Both the position numbers and the translations under genes were made by a program. DNA of 64,000 bases, from the NCBI RefSeq assembly GCF_039534915.1, contig NZ_BAAAWE010000001.1, positions 1,612,001-1,676,000 of the forward strand. Reading direction: 5' to 3'. Origin of the DNA: Streptomyces roseofulvus. Lineage in GTDB: Bacteria; Actinomycetota; Actinomycetes; Streptomycetales; Streptomycetaceae. Under the pieces are notes generated by a model. It was not told the origin of the DNA. It saw only the letters and a list, made by a program, of their open reading frames with translations, and ran no database searches. How positions within the stretch are numbered: position 1 is the first letter of the stretch; every line of letters begins with the position of its first letter. This document shows positions 45,360-58,414 of the stretch, in pieces.

Positions 45360-46589
45360 GTGAGCAGCGACCCGTGGGGCCGTGTCGACGAGACGGGCAC
45401 CGTGTACGTGCGGACGGCCGAGGGTGAGAAGGTCGTCGGATCCTGGCAGGCGGGCACCCCCGAGGAGGCGCTGGCCTACTTCGAGCGCAAGTACGAGGGC
45501 CTGGTTGTCGAGATCGGCCTCCTCGAGAAGCGGGTGAAGACCACCGACCTCTCGGCGAAGGACGCCCAGGCGGCGATCGAGCACATCCGGCATCAGGTCG
45601 ACGAGCACCACGTCGTCGGCGACCTGGCCGCGCTCTCCGCCCGGCTGGACAAGCTCGCGGAGTCGGTGGAGTCGCGCCGCGAGGAGCGCAAGGCGCAGAA
45701 GGCGAAGCAGGCCGACGAGGCGCGTGCCGCCAAGGAGGCGCTGGTCACCGAGGCCGAGGAGCTGGCGCAGAGCGAGCAGTGGCGGGCGGCCGGCGAGCGG
45801 CTGCGGTCGCTGGTGGACACCTGGAAGGGCCTTCCCCGGCTCGACCGGAAGTCCGACGACGAGCTGTGGCACCGCTTCTCGCACGCCCGCTCGGCCTTCT
45901 CCAAGCGCCGCAAGGCCCACTTCGCCCAGCTCGACGCGCAGCGCGAGGACGCCCGGAAGGCGAAGGAGCGTCTGGTCGCCGAGGCCGAGGCGCTGCAGAA
46001 CTCGACCGACTGGGGTGCGACCGCGGCCCGCTACCGCGAGCTGATGGCCGACTGGAAGGCCGCGGGCCGGGCCCAGCGCGAGCACGAGGACGACCTGTGG
46101 AACCGCTTCCGCGGCGCCCAGGACGTCTTCTTCGCCGCCCGGTCCGGGGTCTTCGCCGAGCGTGACGCGGAGCAGACCGAGAACCTCAAGCTGAAGGAGG
46201 AGCTGGCCGCCGAGGCCGAGAAGCTGCTCCCGGTGACGGACCTGAAGGCCGCCCGCGCCGCCTTCCGCGCCGTCAACGAGCGCTGGGAGGCCATCGGCCA
46301 CGTGCCGCGCGACGCCCGCCCGAAGGTGGAGGGCCGGATGCAGGCGGTGGAGCGGGCGATCCAGGAGGCCGAGGAGGCCGAGTGGCGCCGCACCAACCCG
46401 GAGGCACGCGCGCGTGCCGCGGGTCTGACCGGCCAGCTCCAGGACGCCGTCGAGAAGCTGCGCAAGCAGATCGACGCGGCCCGCGCGGCCGGCAACGACG
46501 CCAAGGCCGACAAGCTCTCCAAGGAGCTGGAGGGCCGCCAGGCCCTGCTGGACCAGGCCCTGAAGGGCCTCCAGGAGTTCGGCGGCTGA
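45360..46589 (+). CDS. DUF349 coiled-coil protein
   Basis: 409 aa from the GTG at 45360, with GGAGG at 45351-45355 as Shine-Dalgarno. At least three DUF349-like helical repeats (about 135-200, 207-275 and 285-350), each with WRAAGERLRSLVDTWK-like helices. Highly charged, predicted coiled coil. The family is cytosolic, function poorly known. Confidence 0.88.
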   Translation: MSSDPWGRVDETGTVYVRTAEGEKVVGSWQAGTPEEALAYFERKYEGLVVEIGLLEKRVKTTDLSAKDAQAAIEHIRHQVDEHHVVGDLAALSARLDKLAESVESRREERKAQKAKQADEARAAKEALVTEAEELAQSEQWRAAGERLRSLVDTWKGLPRLDRKSDDELWHRFSHARSAFSKRRKAHFAQLDAQREDARKAKERLVAEAEALQNSTDWGATAARYRELMADWKAAGRAQREHEDDLWNRFRGAQDVFFAARSGVFAERDAEQTENLKLKEELAAEAEKLLPVTDLKAARAAFRAVNERWEAIGHVPRDARPKVEGRMQAVERAIQEAEEAEWRRTNPEARARAAGLTGQLQDAVEKLRKQIDAARAAGNDAKADKLSKELEGRQALLDQALKGLQEFGG

Positions 46590-46612
46590 ATCGGCCGAGC
46601 CGTCCGTACGGA

Positions 46613-46656
46613 CACGAGGAAGGGCCCCCGGCGCGTGCCGGGGGCCCTTCCTCGTG
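46613..46656. terminator. 20-bp perfect bidirectional terminator
   Basis: A 20-nt arm (46613-46632) pairs perfectly with 46637-46656 over GCGT, between the convergent DUF349 gene and relA. Confidence 0.93.
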
Positions 46657-46665
46657 CGGGTACGG

Positions 46666-49116
<2,451 letters not shown>

Positions 49117-49291
49117 AGAGCGCTCCTCTGGGGTCCCCCCGGACGGGGTCTGGGGGAGGTCCGGGTCCCCCGGTCAGGCCCGGAAAGGCCATCGTATCGA
49201 GCCATGACGCCGCGTGCTCACGCGGCCGGGGGAAGGGACCGGGACCCGGGACCGCTTCCGCGGCCCCTTCCGGGGACGTACCGGGGCAAAC

Positions 49292-49329
49292 GCCAGGGGC
49301 GCCCCGGGAATTCCCGGGGCGCCCCTGGC
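49292..49329 (-). terminator. 38-bp perfect palindrome between apt and relA
   Basis: Bases 49292-49310 are the exact inverse of 49311-49329 with no spacer. As RNA it forms a long hairpin, placed 32 nt after the apt stop, and probably ends the secD-secF-apt transcript before relA. Confidence 0.85.
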
Positions 49330-49360
49330 CGGAATCCGATGGATTCGTTCCGGACGCGTC

Positions 49361-49912
49361 TCAGACGGTGATCAGCGCGGTGAGCGGAGCCCCCCGGAGG
49401 GCGGGCTCCAGCCGGGCGCGGCCCGGGAGGAAGCCGAGCTCCATGAGGACCGCGACGCCCGCGACCTCGGCGCCGGCGCGGCGGATGAGCTCGATGGACG
49501 CCTCCGCGGTGCCGCCGGTGGCGAGGACGTCGTCGATGACCATGACGCGGTCGCCCGCGGCCAGGTCCTCGGCGTGGACCTCGATCTCGGCGGTGCCGTA
49601 CTCCAGCTCGTACGCCTGGCGGAGCGTGGCCCCGGGCAGCTTGCCGGCCTTGCGGACCGGGATGAAGCCCAGGCCGGCGCGGACGGCGACCGGCGCGGCG
49701 AGGATGAAGCCGCGGGCCTCCAGGCCGACGATCTTCGTCGCGCCGTGCGCGGAGCACAGCGCGGCGAGGGCGTCGGTGAGGCCCGTGAACGCCTCCGGGT
49801 CCGCGAGCAGCGGGGTGATGTCCTTGAACAGCACGCCCGGCTTCGGGTAGTCGGGGACGTCACGGATCCGGCTGAGCAGCAGGCCGGTCACGTCCTGGGC
49901 CTCGGCCGTCAC
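49361..49912 (-). CDS. apt: Adenine phosphoribosyltransferase
   Basis: 183 aa. It salvages adenine to AMP with PRPP. PRPP-binding motif VMVIDDVLATGGTAEA, and the base-site loop GLEARGFILAAPVA. The GTG start overlaps the secF stop by 4 bp. The secDF-apt-relA order is the classical actinobacterial arrangement. Confidence 0.96.
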   Translation of the reverse strand: MTAEAQDVTGLLLSRIRDVPDYPKPGVLFKDITPLLADPEAFTGLTDALAALCSAHGATKIVGLEARGFILAAPVAVRAGLGFIPVRKAGKLPGATLRQAYELEYGTAEIEVHAEDLAAGDRVMVIDDVLATGGTAEASIELIRRAGAEVAGVAVLMELGFLPGRARLEPALRGAPLTALITV

Positions 49913-50982
49913 CGGCGCGGCTCCTGGGCTCGGCCGCGGCGGGCGGCACGGGGTCCGACGACGGCCGTCTCGGCCGCGCCGGTGCCCTCGTCCAGGCCGT
50001 CCTCGCCGCGGGCGGCGGCGGAGGCGCGCTTGGCCTGCACCCGCTTCCTCAGCGCCTTCATGGCCGGCTCGCGCTCCTTGAGGTCGGCGACGAGCGGGGT
50101 GGCGATGAAGATCGAGGAGTAGGCACCGGCGGCCAGACCCACGAAGAGCGACAGCGAGATGTCGTTGAGCATGCCGGCGCCGAGGACGCCGCCGCCGATG
50201 AAGAGCAGGCCCGCGACGGGCAGCAGCGCCACGACGGTGGTGTTGATGGAGCGGACCAGGGTGCCGTTGATCGAGCGGTTGGCCATCTCGCTGTAGGTGA
50301 AGCGGGTCTGCTTCGTGATGTCCTTCGTCTGCTCCTTGAGGGAGTCGAAGACGACGACGGTGTCGTACAGCGAGTAGCCGAGGATGGTCAGCAGACCGAT
50401 CACCGTGCCGACCGTGACCTCGAAGCCGACCAGCGAGTAGATGCCGACCGTGATCGTGAGGTCGTGGATCAGCGCGATCAGCGCCGCGACGGCCATTCTC
50501 CACTCGAAGGCGATGGCCAGGTAGATCACCACGAGGATCATGAAGACGCCGAGGCCGGTCCACGCCTTGGTGGCGATCTGCTCGCCCCAGCTGGGGCCGA
50601 CCAGCTCGGCGGCGATCTTGTCCTCGGGGACGCCCAGGTCCTTGGCCAGCTCGGTGCGGACCTGGTCGGACTGCTCGGTGTCGAGGCCGCCGACCTGGAT
50701 GCGCAGGGAGCCGTTGCCGAGCTGCTGGACGATGGCGTCGTGGCCGGACGCCTCCTCCGCGTACTCGGTGGCCTGGCTGACGGTGACGTCCGTCTTCGGG
50801 GTGGTGAAGACGGCGCCGCCCTGGAACTCGATGCCCATGTTGAGGCCGCGGACGGCGAGGGCGACGATGGCCGTGATGGTGATCAGGACGGAGAGGCCGT
50901 ACCAGATCTTGCGGTTCCCGATGAAGTCGTAGCCGACCTCACCGCGGTGGAGCCGGGCGCCGAGATCTCCGAGCTTCGACAT
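49909..50982 (-). CDS. secF: Protein translocase subunit SecF
   Basis: 357 aa, six TM helices with a periplasmic-side P4 loop after the first helix. With SecD it uses the proton motive force to pull preproteins out after SecA. Motifs: GIEFQGG after TM1 and LGYSLYDTVVVFDSLKE in the conserved TM4-5 area. ATG start, one base after the secD stop. Confidence 0.97.
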   Translation of the reverse strand: MSKLGDLGARLHRGEVGYDFIGNRKIWYGLSVLITITAIVALAVRGLNMGIEFQGGAVFTTPKTDVTVSQATEYAEEASGHDAIVQQLGNGSLRIQVGGLDTEQSDQVRTELAKDLGVPEDKIAAELVGPSWGEQIATKAWTGLGVFMILVVIYLAIAFEWRMAVAALIALIHDLTITVGIYSLVGFEVTVGTVIGLLTILGYSLYDTVVVFDSLKEQTKDITKQTRFTYSEMANRSINGTLVRSINTTVVALLPVAGLLFIGGGVLGAGMLNDISLSLFVGLAAGAYSSIFIATPLVADLKEREPAMKALRKRVQAKRASAAARGEDGLDEGTGAAETAVVGPRAARRGRAQEPRR

Positions 50983-50983
50983 C

Positions 50984-52777
50984 TCACGCCTCCTTCGGTT
51001 CGACGGTGCCGGCGGCGCCGGCGGCGGGGGCGGTACGACGGGTCCGGCGCAGCGGCGGCTTGGCGCCGAGGCTCTTCGGGTCCAGGCCGGACAGCTTGTG
51101 GCCGTTGCCGAAGAACTTCGTGCGGGCGAGCAGGGTCATCACCGGCTTGGTGAAGAGGAACACCACGACGACGTCGAGCAGGGTGGTCAGGCCGAGCGTG
51201 AACGCGAAGCCCTGGACCTTGCCGACGGTGACGATGAAGAGCACCGCGGCGGCGAGGAACGACACGAAGTCGGAGACCAGGATGGTCCGGCGGGCGCGCG
51301 GCCAGGCGCGCTCGACGGCCGGGCGCAGGGTGCGGCCCTCGCGGATCTCGTCGCGGATGCGCTCGAAGTACACGATGAACGAGTCGGCGGTGATGCCGAT
51401 GGCGACGATGGCGCCGCAGACGGCCGGCAGGTTCAGCGCGAAGCCGATGGCCGGGCCGAGCAGGGCCATGATCACGTAGGTGAGCAGGGCGGAGACGCCG
51501 AGGCTGAGGATCGCGATGAACGACAGGCCGCGGTAGTAGACCACCAGGTAGATGACGACCAGCGCGAGGCCGATGGCGCCGGCGATGAGGCCGGCCTCCA
51601 GCTGCTCGCCGCCGAGGGCGGCGGTGACGGTGTCGACGCTCTGGGTGTCGAAGGTCAGCGGCAGCGCACCGTAGGACAGGATGTTGCCGAGGTCCTGGGC
51701 GGACTGCTGGTTGAAGTTTCCGGAGATCTCCGCGCTGGCGCTGAGCGTCTGGCGGACCGAGGGGGCCGAGACGACGTTGCCGTCGAGGACGATCGCGAAG
51801 CGGTTCTGCGGATCGGCCTGCTGGGACAGCTTGCTGGTGATCGCCTGGAACTTCTTGGAGCCCGCCTCCGTGAAGTCCATCGTCACGATCCACATGGACC
51901 GCTGCTGGTCGAGGACGCCCTTGGCGTCGTCGACGTCGCGGCCCTCGACCTCGGCCGGGCCGAGCAGGTACTTCGACCAGACGCCGGGCGCGTCCTCGCC
52001 GCAGGCCACCGTGGGCTCGGTCGGCTTGACGCCCTGGCCGGCCGCCGCGCGCACCTTCGGGTCCAGGCAGTTCATCGTGGCGAACTTCTGCTGGAGGGCG
52101 GCGGTGTCGGCGTCCGCGGACGGGGTGGGCTGCGGGGTGCCGCTCGCCTTCGGGGTGCCGTTCGCCTTCGGCGTGGCGGAGGCGCTGCCGCCGGGGGTGG
52201 GCGTGCCGGTGGCGTTCGGGGCCTTGAGGGCCTCGGAGAGCGCGCGGCCCTGGGTGGAGGCGGTGGCGGTCGGCGTGGCCGACTTCTTGTCGCCCACCGA
52301 GGCGGACGCGGAGGGCTTCGGCGTGGCCGTACCCGAGGGGGTCGCCGTCGGCGCCGGCTCGGGCGCGGCGGCCGCGACGGCGAGGACGGGCCGGAAGTAG
52401 AGCTGGGCGGTGGTGCCGACCTGCTCGCGGGCCTGCTTCTCGTTCGTCCCCTTGGGGATGTTGACGATGATGTTCTCGCGGCCCTGCGTCTGGACCTCGG
52501 CCTCGGAGACGCCGAGACCGTTGACACGGCGCTCGATGATGCCGACCGCCGTGTTCATGTTGGTCTCGTTGACCGCCGACTCCTGGCCGGGCTCCGCCTT
52601 GGCCTTGAGCGTGATCGACGTGCCGCCGGCGAGGTCGATGCCGAGGCGCGGGGTGGTGTGCCCCGACCAGAACATGCCGCCGGTGAGCGCGACCATGGCG
52701 ATCAGAATGAGTGCCAGGGCGCGGCCCGGCCGGCTCTGTCCCCCCGCCGGCCTTCGGCCCTTCTTCGGTGCTGCCAC
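50984..52777 (-). CDS. secD: Protein translocase subunit SecD
   Basis: 597 aa from the GTG at 52777 (VAAPKKGRRPAGG), with GGGAG 9 nt ahead; an in-frame TTG at 52798 is less likely. TM1, the large P1 domain, then the TM2-6 bundle with PLTFDTQSVDTVTAALGGEQLEAGL and DSFIVYFERIRDE. The P1 domain contains an insert of about 110 residues rich in Thr/Pro/Ser/Ala, typical for Streptomyces. Confidence 0.96.
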   Translation of the reverse strand: MAAPKKGRRPAGGQSRPGRALALILIAMVALTGGMFWSGHTTPRLGIDLAGGTSITLKAKAEPGQESAVNETNMNTAVGIIERRVNGLGVSEAEVQTQGRENIIVNIPKGTNEKQAREQVGTTAQLYFRPVLAVAAAAPEPAPTATPSGTATPKPSASASVGDKKSATPTATASTQGRALSEALKAPNATGTPTPGGSASATPKANGTPKASGTPQPTPSADADTAALQQKFATMNCLDPKVRAAAGQGVKPTEPTVACGEDAPGVWSKYLLGPAEVEGRDVDDAKGVLDQQRSMWIVTMDFTEAGSKKFQAITSKLSQQADPQNRFAIVLDGNVVSAPSVRQTLSASAEISGNFNQQSAQDLGNILSYGALPLTFDTQSVDTVTAALGGEQLEAGLIAGAIGLALVVIYLVVYYRGLSFIAILSLGVSALLTYVIMALLGPAIGFALNLPAVCGAIVAIGITADSFIVYFERIRDEIREGRTLRPAVERAWPRARRTILVSDFVSFLAAAVLFIVTVGKVQGFAFTLGLTTLLDVVVVFLFTKPVMTLLARTKFFGNGHKLSGLDPKSLGAKPPLRRTRRTAPAAGAAGTVEPKEA

Positions 52778-52875
52778 CTGTCGTTTCTCCCTGTCCAAAC
52801 CGTCCGGGCGCCGGGTGGGCGCACGGAGGCCACGAAGTGTGTGTGGGGACCTTCCCCCGCAGACGTCGGACCGTT

Positions 52876-52917
52876 CCCGGCCGCGGCCACGCCGGTGTGC
52901 GTGGGCCGCGGTGCCGG
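52876..52917 (-). terminator. Imperfect hairpin between yajC and secD
   Basis: CCCGG-CCGCGG-CCACGC pairs with the matching 3' half (GCGTGGGCCGCGG...CCGGG) with two bulges, 8 nt beyond the yajC stop. It may partly terminate or process the yajC-secDF transcript. Confidence 0.5.
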
Positions 52918-52924
52918 GTGCGAC

Positions 52925-53377
52925 TTACTTCGCCTCGGTCTCGCCGTCGGCCTTGCCGTCCTTCTCGACCTCGGCCTCGGCCGCGTCCGACTTCTTGGTC
53001 AGATCGGCCTTGGGGGCCTCGTCGGCGTCGGTCAGCGAGGAGGCGTCGTCCGGGACGACGGCGCCCGCGTCGTCGGCGACGTCCTCGTCGGTGTCACCGT
53101 GGACGATCCGGTTGTACTCGGCGTCGTCGAGGACCGCACCGATGGCGTTCTTCGCGTAGACGGCGTGCACGCCGGGCGCGACCTCGAGCAGGACGGTCTC
53201 GTCCTGGATCTCCTTGACGGTGGCGTACATTCCCCCGATCGTGCGTACGCCGGTGCCGGGCTGCATCTGGTTGCGCATCTCCGCCGCCTGCTGCTGCTTC
53301 TTCTTGGCAGAGCGGGTCATCAGGAACATCGCCCCGATGAGCACGATGAACGGGAGGAGCATGCCGATGTTATTCAC
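52925..53377 (-). CDS. yajC: Preprotein translocase subunit YajC
   Basis: 150 aa. One N-terminal TM helix (about 4-21), then the YajC domain (QMQPGTGVRTIGGMYATV) and a 60-residue acidic tail rich in Asp/Ala/Glu. It associates with SecDF. GTG start. Confidence 0.94.
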   Translation of the reverse strand: MNNIGMLLPFIVLIGAMFLMTRSAKKKQQQAAEMRNQMQPGTGVRTIGGMYATVKEIQDETVLLEVAPGVHAVYAKNAIGAVLDDAEYNRIVHGDTDEDVADDAGAVVPDDASSLTDADEAPKADLTKKSDAAEAEVEKDGKADGETEAK

Positions 53378-53564
53378 GGGACGGAAATCCTTCGCACGGT
53401 CACGGAGAACCCGCGGCCTGATCTTCGGGGGTGGGTACGCCGACCAGAAAGGGCGGCATCGGCGGAGTCTAGGCGAGTCCGCATCGATGGAACAACGCCC
53501 AGCATGGCACCGTGGTTCCTGGTCGTGCGAGACTCCGCGCCGTCACCCACCCGTCACAGCCGCC

Positions 53565-54644
53565 TCAGGAGCCGAACAGCCCCTGTTGTCCCGGTCCGGC
53601 CCCCGCCGGGCCCGCTGCCTGCGGCGGGACCAGTCCGAGGTGGGTCCATGCCGCCGGCGTGGCGACCCTGCCACGGGGCGTACGGGCCAGCAGTCCCTCG
53701 CGTACGAGGAAGGGTTCGGCGACCTCCTCGACGGTCTCGCGCTCCTCCCCCACGGCGACGGCGAGGGTGGAGAGACCGACGGGGCCGCCGCCGAAGAGCT
53801 TCAGCAGGGCCTCCAGGACCGCCCGGTCGAGGCGGTCGAGGCCGCGGCTGTCCACCTCGTACACACCGAGGGCGGCGCCGGCGATCTCCCGGGTGATCAC
53901 TCCGTCGGCCCTGACCTGGGCGTAGTCGCGGACGCGGCGCAGCAGCCGGTTGGCGATGCGGGGGGTGCCGCGGGAGCGGCCGGCGATCTCGGCGGCGCCG
54001 GCGGGGTCGATCTCCACGTCGAGGAGCCCGGCGGAGCGGGTGACGACGCGCTCCAGCTCGTGCGGCTCGTAGAACTCCATGTGGGCGGTGAAGCCGAAGC
54101 GGTCGCGGAGCGGGGGCGGCAGCAGGCCGGCCCGGGTGGTGGCGCCGACCAGGGTGAAGGGCGGCAGGTCGAGCGGGATGGCGGTGGCGCCGGGGCCCTT
54201 GCCGACGATGACGTCGACGCGGAAGTCCTCCATCGCCATGTAGAGCATCTCCTCGGCGGGCCGGGACATCCGGTGGATCTCGTCGAGGAAGAGGATCTCG
54301 CCCTCCTGGAGGGAGGAGAGGATCGCGGCGAGGTCGCCGGCGTGCTGGATGGCGGGGCCCGAGGTGATCCTGATCGGCGCGTTCATCTCCGCGGCGATGA
54401 TCATCGACAGGGTGGTCTTGCCGAGGCCGGGGGCGCCGGAGAGCAGCACGTGGTCGGCGGTGGCGCCGCGCTGGCGGGCGGCCTTGAGGACGAGGTCGAG
54501 CTGCTGGCGGACCTTCTCCTGGCCGATGAACTCGCCGAGGTCCTTCGGGCGCAGGGCGGCCTCGACGGCCTGGTCGTCGCCCTCGGCGGCGGCGCCGACG
54601 ATCCGCTCCTCGTGGGCGGATGCCGTCTCGTCGTCCCAGTTCAC
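53565..54644 (-). CDS. ruvB: Holliday junction branch-migration ATPase RuvB
   Basis: 359 aa from the GTG at 54644. Walker [10 protein letters not shown], Walker B FLDEIHRM, and the C-terminal winged helix. It drives branch migration with RuvA. Order ruvC-ruvA-ruvB in one transcript. Confidence 0.97.
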   Translation of the reverse strand: MNWDDETASAHEERIVGAAAEGDDQAVEAALRPKDLGEFIGQEKVRQQLDLVLKAARQRGATADHVLLSGAPGLGKTTLSMIIAAEMNAPIRITSGPAIQHAGDLAAILSSLQEGEILFLDEIHRMSRPAEEMLYMAMEDFRVDVIVGKGPGATAIPLDLPPFTLVGATTRAGLLPPPLRDRFGFTAHMEFYEPHELERVVTRSAGLLDVEIDPAGAAEIAGRSRGTPRIANRLLRRVRDYAQVRADGVITREIAGAALGVYEVDSRGLDRLDRAVLEALLKLFGGGPVGLSTLAVAVGEERETVEEVAEPFLVREGLLARTPRGRVATPAAWTHLGLVPPQAAGPAGAGPGQQGLFGS

Positions 54645-54682
54645 GGTGGTGTCTTCCTTCGTACGGGAGGGGCTGCGGGCGG

Positions 54683-55315
54683 TCAGCGGGCGCGGTTGAG
54701 CGTCTGCAGGGCGGCGCGCAGCAACTGGGGCACGGGCGCGGAGCCGGTCTCGGCGAGCGCGGCCTCGGCCTGCGGGGTGACCGCGGCGACGGCCTCCTCG
54801 GCCTCGCGGGACGCGTAGCCGAGGCCGACGAGGGCGGCGGTGAGCTGCTCGGTCCAGGGGGTGGGGCCGGCGGCGACGGCGCGCTGCTGGCCGACGAGTC
54901 CGCTGCTGCCGAGGGGCTGGCCGAGCTTGTCCTTCAGCTCCAGGAGCAGTTTCTGGGCGCCCTTCTTGCCGATGCCGGGGACGGCGGTGAGGGCCTTCTC
55001 GTCTCCGGTGGAGACGGCGAGGCGCAGCGCGTCGGGGCTGTGCACGCCGAGCATGGCCTGGGCGAGCCGGGGTCCGACGCCGCTGGCGGTCTGGAGGAGC
55101 TCGAAGACCTGGCGCTCGTCGTCGTCGGCGAAGCCGTACAGGGTGAGGGAGTCCTCCCGGACGACGAGGGAGGTGGCGAGCCGCGCGTGCTCGCCGACGC
55201 GGAGGCCGGCGAGGGTGTTCGGGGTGCACTGCACGGCCATGCCGACGCCGCCGACCTCGACGACGGCGGTGGTGGGGGCGACGGCGGCGACCGGGCCGCT
55301 GACGAAGGCGATCAT
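54683..55315 (-). CDS. ruvA: Holliday junction helicase subunit RuvA
   Basis: 210 aa. OB-fold N-terminus ([12 protein letters not shown]), two HhH motifs ([11 protein letters not shown] and [19 protein letters not shown]) and a C-terminal RuvB-contact domain. The ATG overlaps the ruvC stop (ATGA); 38 bp before ruvB. Confidence 0.96.
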   Translation of the reverse strand: MIAFVSGPVAAVAPTTAVVEVGGVGMAVQCTPNTLAGLRVGEHARLATSLVVREDSLTLYGFADDDERQVFELLQTASGVGPRLAQAMLGVHSPDALRLAVSTGDEKALTAVPGIGKKGAQKLLLELKDKLGQPLGSSGLVGQQRAVAAGPTPWTEQLTAALVGLGYASREAEEAVAAVTPQAEAALAETGSAPVPQLLRAALQTLNRAR

Positions 55316-55842
55316 GACGTGCGGCCTTTCGAGGCGTGCAGGGCGACGGCCTGCTGGAGGCGGTTCTGCGCGGGGGCGCGCCAGATGTGGCAGATGGCGA
55401 GGGCGAGGGCGTCGGCCGCGTCGGCCGGCTTGGGCGGGGCGGCGAGCCGGAGCAGCCGGGTGACCATGGCGCCGACCTGGGCCTTGTCGGCGCGGCCGGA
55501 GCCGGTGACGGCCGCCTTGACCTCGCTGGGGGTGTGCAGGGCGACGGGGATGCCGCGGCGGGAGGCGCAGAGCATGGCGACGGCGCTGGCCTGGGCGGTG
55601 CCCATCACCGTCCGCACGTTGTGCTGGCTGAACACCCGCTCGACGGCGACCAGTTCGGGCTGGAAGCGGTCGAGCCACTCCTCTATGCCGCGCTCGATGC
55701 CGACCAGGCGGGGACCGATGTCGGCGTCGGCGGGGGTGCGGACGACGCCGACGCCGAGCATGGTGAGCGGCCGTCCCGCGACGCCCTCGACGACACCGAC
55801 ACCGCATCGGGTCAGTCCCGGGTCCACCCCCAGTACGCGCAC
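55312..55842 (-). CDS. ruvC: Crossover junction endodeoxyribonuclease RuvC
   Basis: 176-aa resolvase. Acidic catalytic residues: Asp7 ([12 protein letters not shown]), Glu68 in AVERVFSQ and the [11 protein letters not shown] pair near 140. GTG start. First gene of ruvCAB; a terminator separates it from yebC upstream. Confidence 0.97.
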   Translation of the reverse strand: MRVLGVDPGLTRCGVGVVEGVAGRPLTMLGVGVVRTPADADIGPRLVGIERGIEEWLDRFQPELVAVERVFSQHNVRTVMGTAQASAVAMLCASRRGIPVALHTPSEVKAAVTGSGRADKAQVGAMVTRLLRLAAPPKPADAADALALAICHIWRAPAQNRLQQAVALHASKGRTS

Positions 55843-55903
55843 GCCGCCCCTCCCTCGATCCTTCGATCAGCTATTCGTGCAGGCTATCGGGTGCCACCGA
55901 CAA

Positions 55904-55945
55904 CGCAGCGGGCCGACGGGGGCGTGTCCCCGTCGGCCCGCTGCG
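55904..55945 (-). terminator. 18-bp terminator between yebC and ruvC
   Basis: An 18-nt arm (55904-55921) pairs perfectly with 55928-55945 over GCGTGT, just behind the yebC stop. Confidence 0.9.
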
Positions 55946-55958
55946 CGGAAGGCCGGAC

Positions 55959-56711
55959 TCAGGCGTCGACCTTCTCCATGACCTCGTCGCTGACGTCGAA
56001 GTTGGCGAAGACGTTCTGCACGTCGTCGCTGTCCTCCAGCGCGTCGATCAGCTTGAACATCTTGCGCGCGCCCTCCTCGTCGAGCTCGACCTGCATGGTC
56101 GGGACGAAGCTGGACTCGGCCGAGTCGTAGTCGATGCCGGCCTCCTGGAGGGCGGTGCGGACCGCGACCAGGTCGGTGGCCTCGCTGATGACCTCGAAGG
56201 ACTCGCCGAGGTCGTTGACCTCCTCGGCGCCCGCGTCGAGCACGACCTCCAGGACGTCGTCCTCGGTCCGGTCGCCCTTGGGGAGCACGACGACGCCCTT
56301 GCGGTTGAACAGGTACGAGACGGAGCCCGGGTCGGCCATCGAGCCGCCGTTGCGGGTCATGGCGACGCGCACGTCGGAGGCGGCGCGGTTGCGGTTGTCG
56401 GTGAGGCACTCGATGAGCACCGCGACGCCGTTCGGGCCGTAGCCCTCGTACATGATCGTGGCGTAGTCGACGCCGCCGGCCTCCAGGCCGCCGCCGCGCT
56501 TGACCGCGGAGTCGATGTTCTTGTTCGGCACCGACTGCTTCTTCGCCTTCTGGATGGCGTCGAAGAGGGTCGGGTTGCCCTCGGGGTCGGCGCCGCCGGT
56601 GCGGGCCGCGACCTCGATGTTCTTGATCAGCTTCGCGAAGAGCTTGCCGCGCTTGGCGTCGATCACGGCCTTCTTGTGCTTCGTCGTAGCCCATTTAGAG
56701 TGGCCGGACAT
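55959..56711 (-). CDS. yebC: YebC/PmpR family protein
   Basis: 250 aa, N-terminus [20 protein letters not shown] is the family signature. Members act as transcription regulators or as translation factors relieving stalling at proline codons. 63 bp downstream of pdxT; separate from the ruv genes by a strong terminator. Confidence 0.95.
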   Translation of the reverse strand: MSGHSKWATTKHKKAVIDAKRGKLFAKLIKNIEVAARTGGADPEGNPTLFDAIQKAKKQSVPNKNIDSAVKRGGGLEAGGVDYATIMYEGYGPNGVAVLIECLTDNRNRAASDVRVAMTRNGGSMADPGSVSYLFNRKGVVVLPKGDRTEDDVLEVVLDAGAEEVNDLGESFEVISEATDLVAVRTALQEAGIDYDSAESSFVPTMQVELDEEGARKMFKLIDALEDSDDVQNVFANFDVSDEVMEKVDA

Positions 56712-56774
56712 CTGCCTGTCTCCTTCGCGTAACCATTTTCTTGAACGAACCCCAGTGATCCTACCGGGACTCGT

Positions 56775-57365
56775 TCACCGCTCGGCGCGCACCATGTCGA
56801 CGAAGAGCTCGTGGACGCGGTGGTCCCCGGTCAGCTCGGGGTGGAACGAGGTGGCGAGCGCGTTGCCCTGCCGGACGGCCACGATGTGGCCCTCGTGCTC
56901 GGCGAGCACCTCGACCTCGGCGCCGACGGACTCGACCCAGGGGGCGCGGATGAAGACGCCCTCGACGGGCGTGTCCACCCCGGCGACGGTGACGCCCGCC
57001 TCGAAGGACTCGTTCTGCCGCCCGAAGGCGTTGCGGCGGACGATCATGTCGATGCCGCCGAAGGTCTCCTGGCCCGAGCGCGGGTCGAGGATCTTGTCGG
57101 CGAGCATGATCAGGCCGGCGCAGGTGCCGTAGACCGGCATGCCCGCGGCGATCCGCTCGCGGACCGGCTCCATCAGGCCGAAGAGGACGGCCAGCTTGGA
57201 GATGGTGGTGGACTCGCCGCCGGGGAGGACCAGGCCGTCGACCTCGGCGAGCTCTTCGGGGCGCCGGACCGGCCTGGCCACGGCGTCCGCCGAGGCCAGG
57301 GCGATCAGGTGCTCCCGGACGTCGCCCTGGAGGGCCAGGACTCCGATCACGGGGGTGGTGCTCAT
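56775..57365 (-). CDS. pdxT: Pyridoxal 5'-phosphate synthase glutaminase subunit
   Basis: 196 aa. Class I glutaminase with nucleophile Cys in [11 protein letters not shown] and the catalytic His/Glu in SFHPELTGD. It supplies ammonia to PdxS. It starts 5 bp after pdxS ends. Confidence 0.97.
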   Translation of the reverse strand: MSTTPVIGVLALQGDVREHLIALASADAVARPVRRPEELAEVDGLVLPGGESTTISKLAVLFGLMEPVRERIAAGMPVYGTCAGLIMLADKILDPRSGQETFGGIDMIVRRNAFGRQNESFEAGVTVAGVDTPVEGVFIRAPWVESVGAEVEVLAEHEGHIVAVRQGNALATSFHPELTGDHRVHELFVDMVRAER

Positions 57366-57370
57366 GGTGG

Positions 57371-58279
57371 TTACCAGCCCCGGTTGGCGTAGCGCTCGGA
57401 CTCGGGGAGGGTGTCGCAGTTGATGCCGACCATGGCCTCGCCGAGGTTGCGGGAGGCGTCCGCGATGATCTTCGGGTCGTCGTAGAAGGTGGTGGCCTTC
57501 ACGATGGCGGCGGCGCGCTTGGCCGGGTCGCCCGACTTGAAGATGCCGGAGCCGACGAAGACGCCCTCGGCACCGAGCTGGCGCATCAGCGCGGCGTCGG
57601 CGGGGGTGGCGACACCACCGGCGGAGAACAGCACCACGGGGAGCTTGCCGAGCTCGGCGACCTCCTTGACGAGCTCGTACGGGGCGCGCAGCTCCTTGGC
57701 GGCGGCGTACAGCTCGTTGTTGTCGAAGCCGCGCAGCTTGGCGATCTCGTTCTTGATCTGGCGCAGGTGGCGGACGGCCTCGACGACGTTGCCGGTGCCG
57801 GCCTCGCCCTTGGAGCGGATCATGGCCGCGCCCTCGGCGATGCGGCGGAGGGCCTCGCCCAGGTTGGTGGCGCCACAGACGAAGGGGGTGGTGAAGGCCC
57901 ACTTGTCGGAGTGGTTGATCTCGTCGGCCGGGGTGAGGACCTCGGACTCGTCGATGTAGTCGACGCCGAGGGACTGGAGGACCTGGGCCTCGACGAAGTG
58001 ACCGATGCGGGACTTGGCCATCACCGGGATGGAGACCGCGCCGATGATCTCCTCGATCATGTTCGGGTCGGACATGCGGGCCACGCCGCCGTCCTTGCGG
58101 ATGTCCGCGGGGACCCGCTCCAGGGCCATGACGGCGACGGCGCCGGCGTCCTCGGCGATCTTCGCCTGCTCGGCGTTGACCACGTCCATGATCACGCCGC
58201 CCTTGAGCTGCTCGGCCATGCCGCGCTTCACGCGGGCGGTGCCGGTCTCGGGGGTCTGGGGGGTGGTGGAGCTGGACAC
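57371..58279 (-). CDS. pdxS: Pyridoxal 5'-phosphate synthase lyase subunit
   Basis: 302 aa from the GTG at 58279 ([20 protein letters not shown]), with a GAGG purine run ahead. TIM barrel that makes PLP from ribose-5-P, glyceraldehyde-3-P and ammonia. Catalytic lysines in [10 protein letters not shown] and the conserved [26 protein letters not shown]. Confidence 0.97.
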   Translation of the reverse strand: MSSSTTPQTPETGTARVKRGMAEQLKGGVIMDVVNAEQAKIAEDAGAVAVMALERVPADIRKDGGVARMSDPNMIEEIIGAVSIPVMAKSRIGHFVEAQVLQSLGVDYIDESEVLTPADEINHSDKWAFTTPFVCGATNLGEALRRIAEGAAMIRSKGEAGTGNVVEAVRHLRQIKNEIAKLRGFDNNELYAAAKELRAPYELVKEVAELGKLPVVLFSAGGVATPADAALMRQLGAEGVFVGSGIFKSGDPAKRAAAIVKATTFYDDPKIIADASRNLGEAMVGINCDTLPESERYANRGW

Positions 58280-58414
58280 GGAAACCTCACTCGTGACAAC
58301 GGGTTCAACGGGACGTTGACGACTAGAGCGAGGAAACAGTCCACCTGCGGTCCACAGCAAGGGCCAATGCGCAGGCTGTGGATCCTTTTCGCGGGAATCC
58401 GAGGCCGCGGGGGG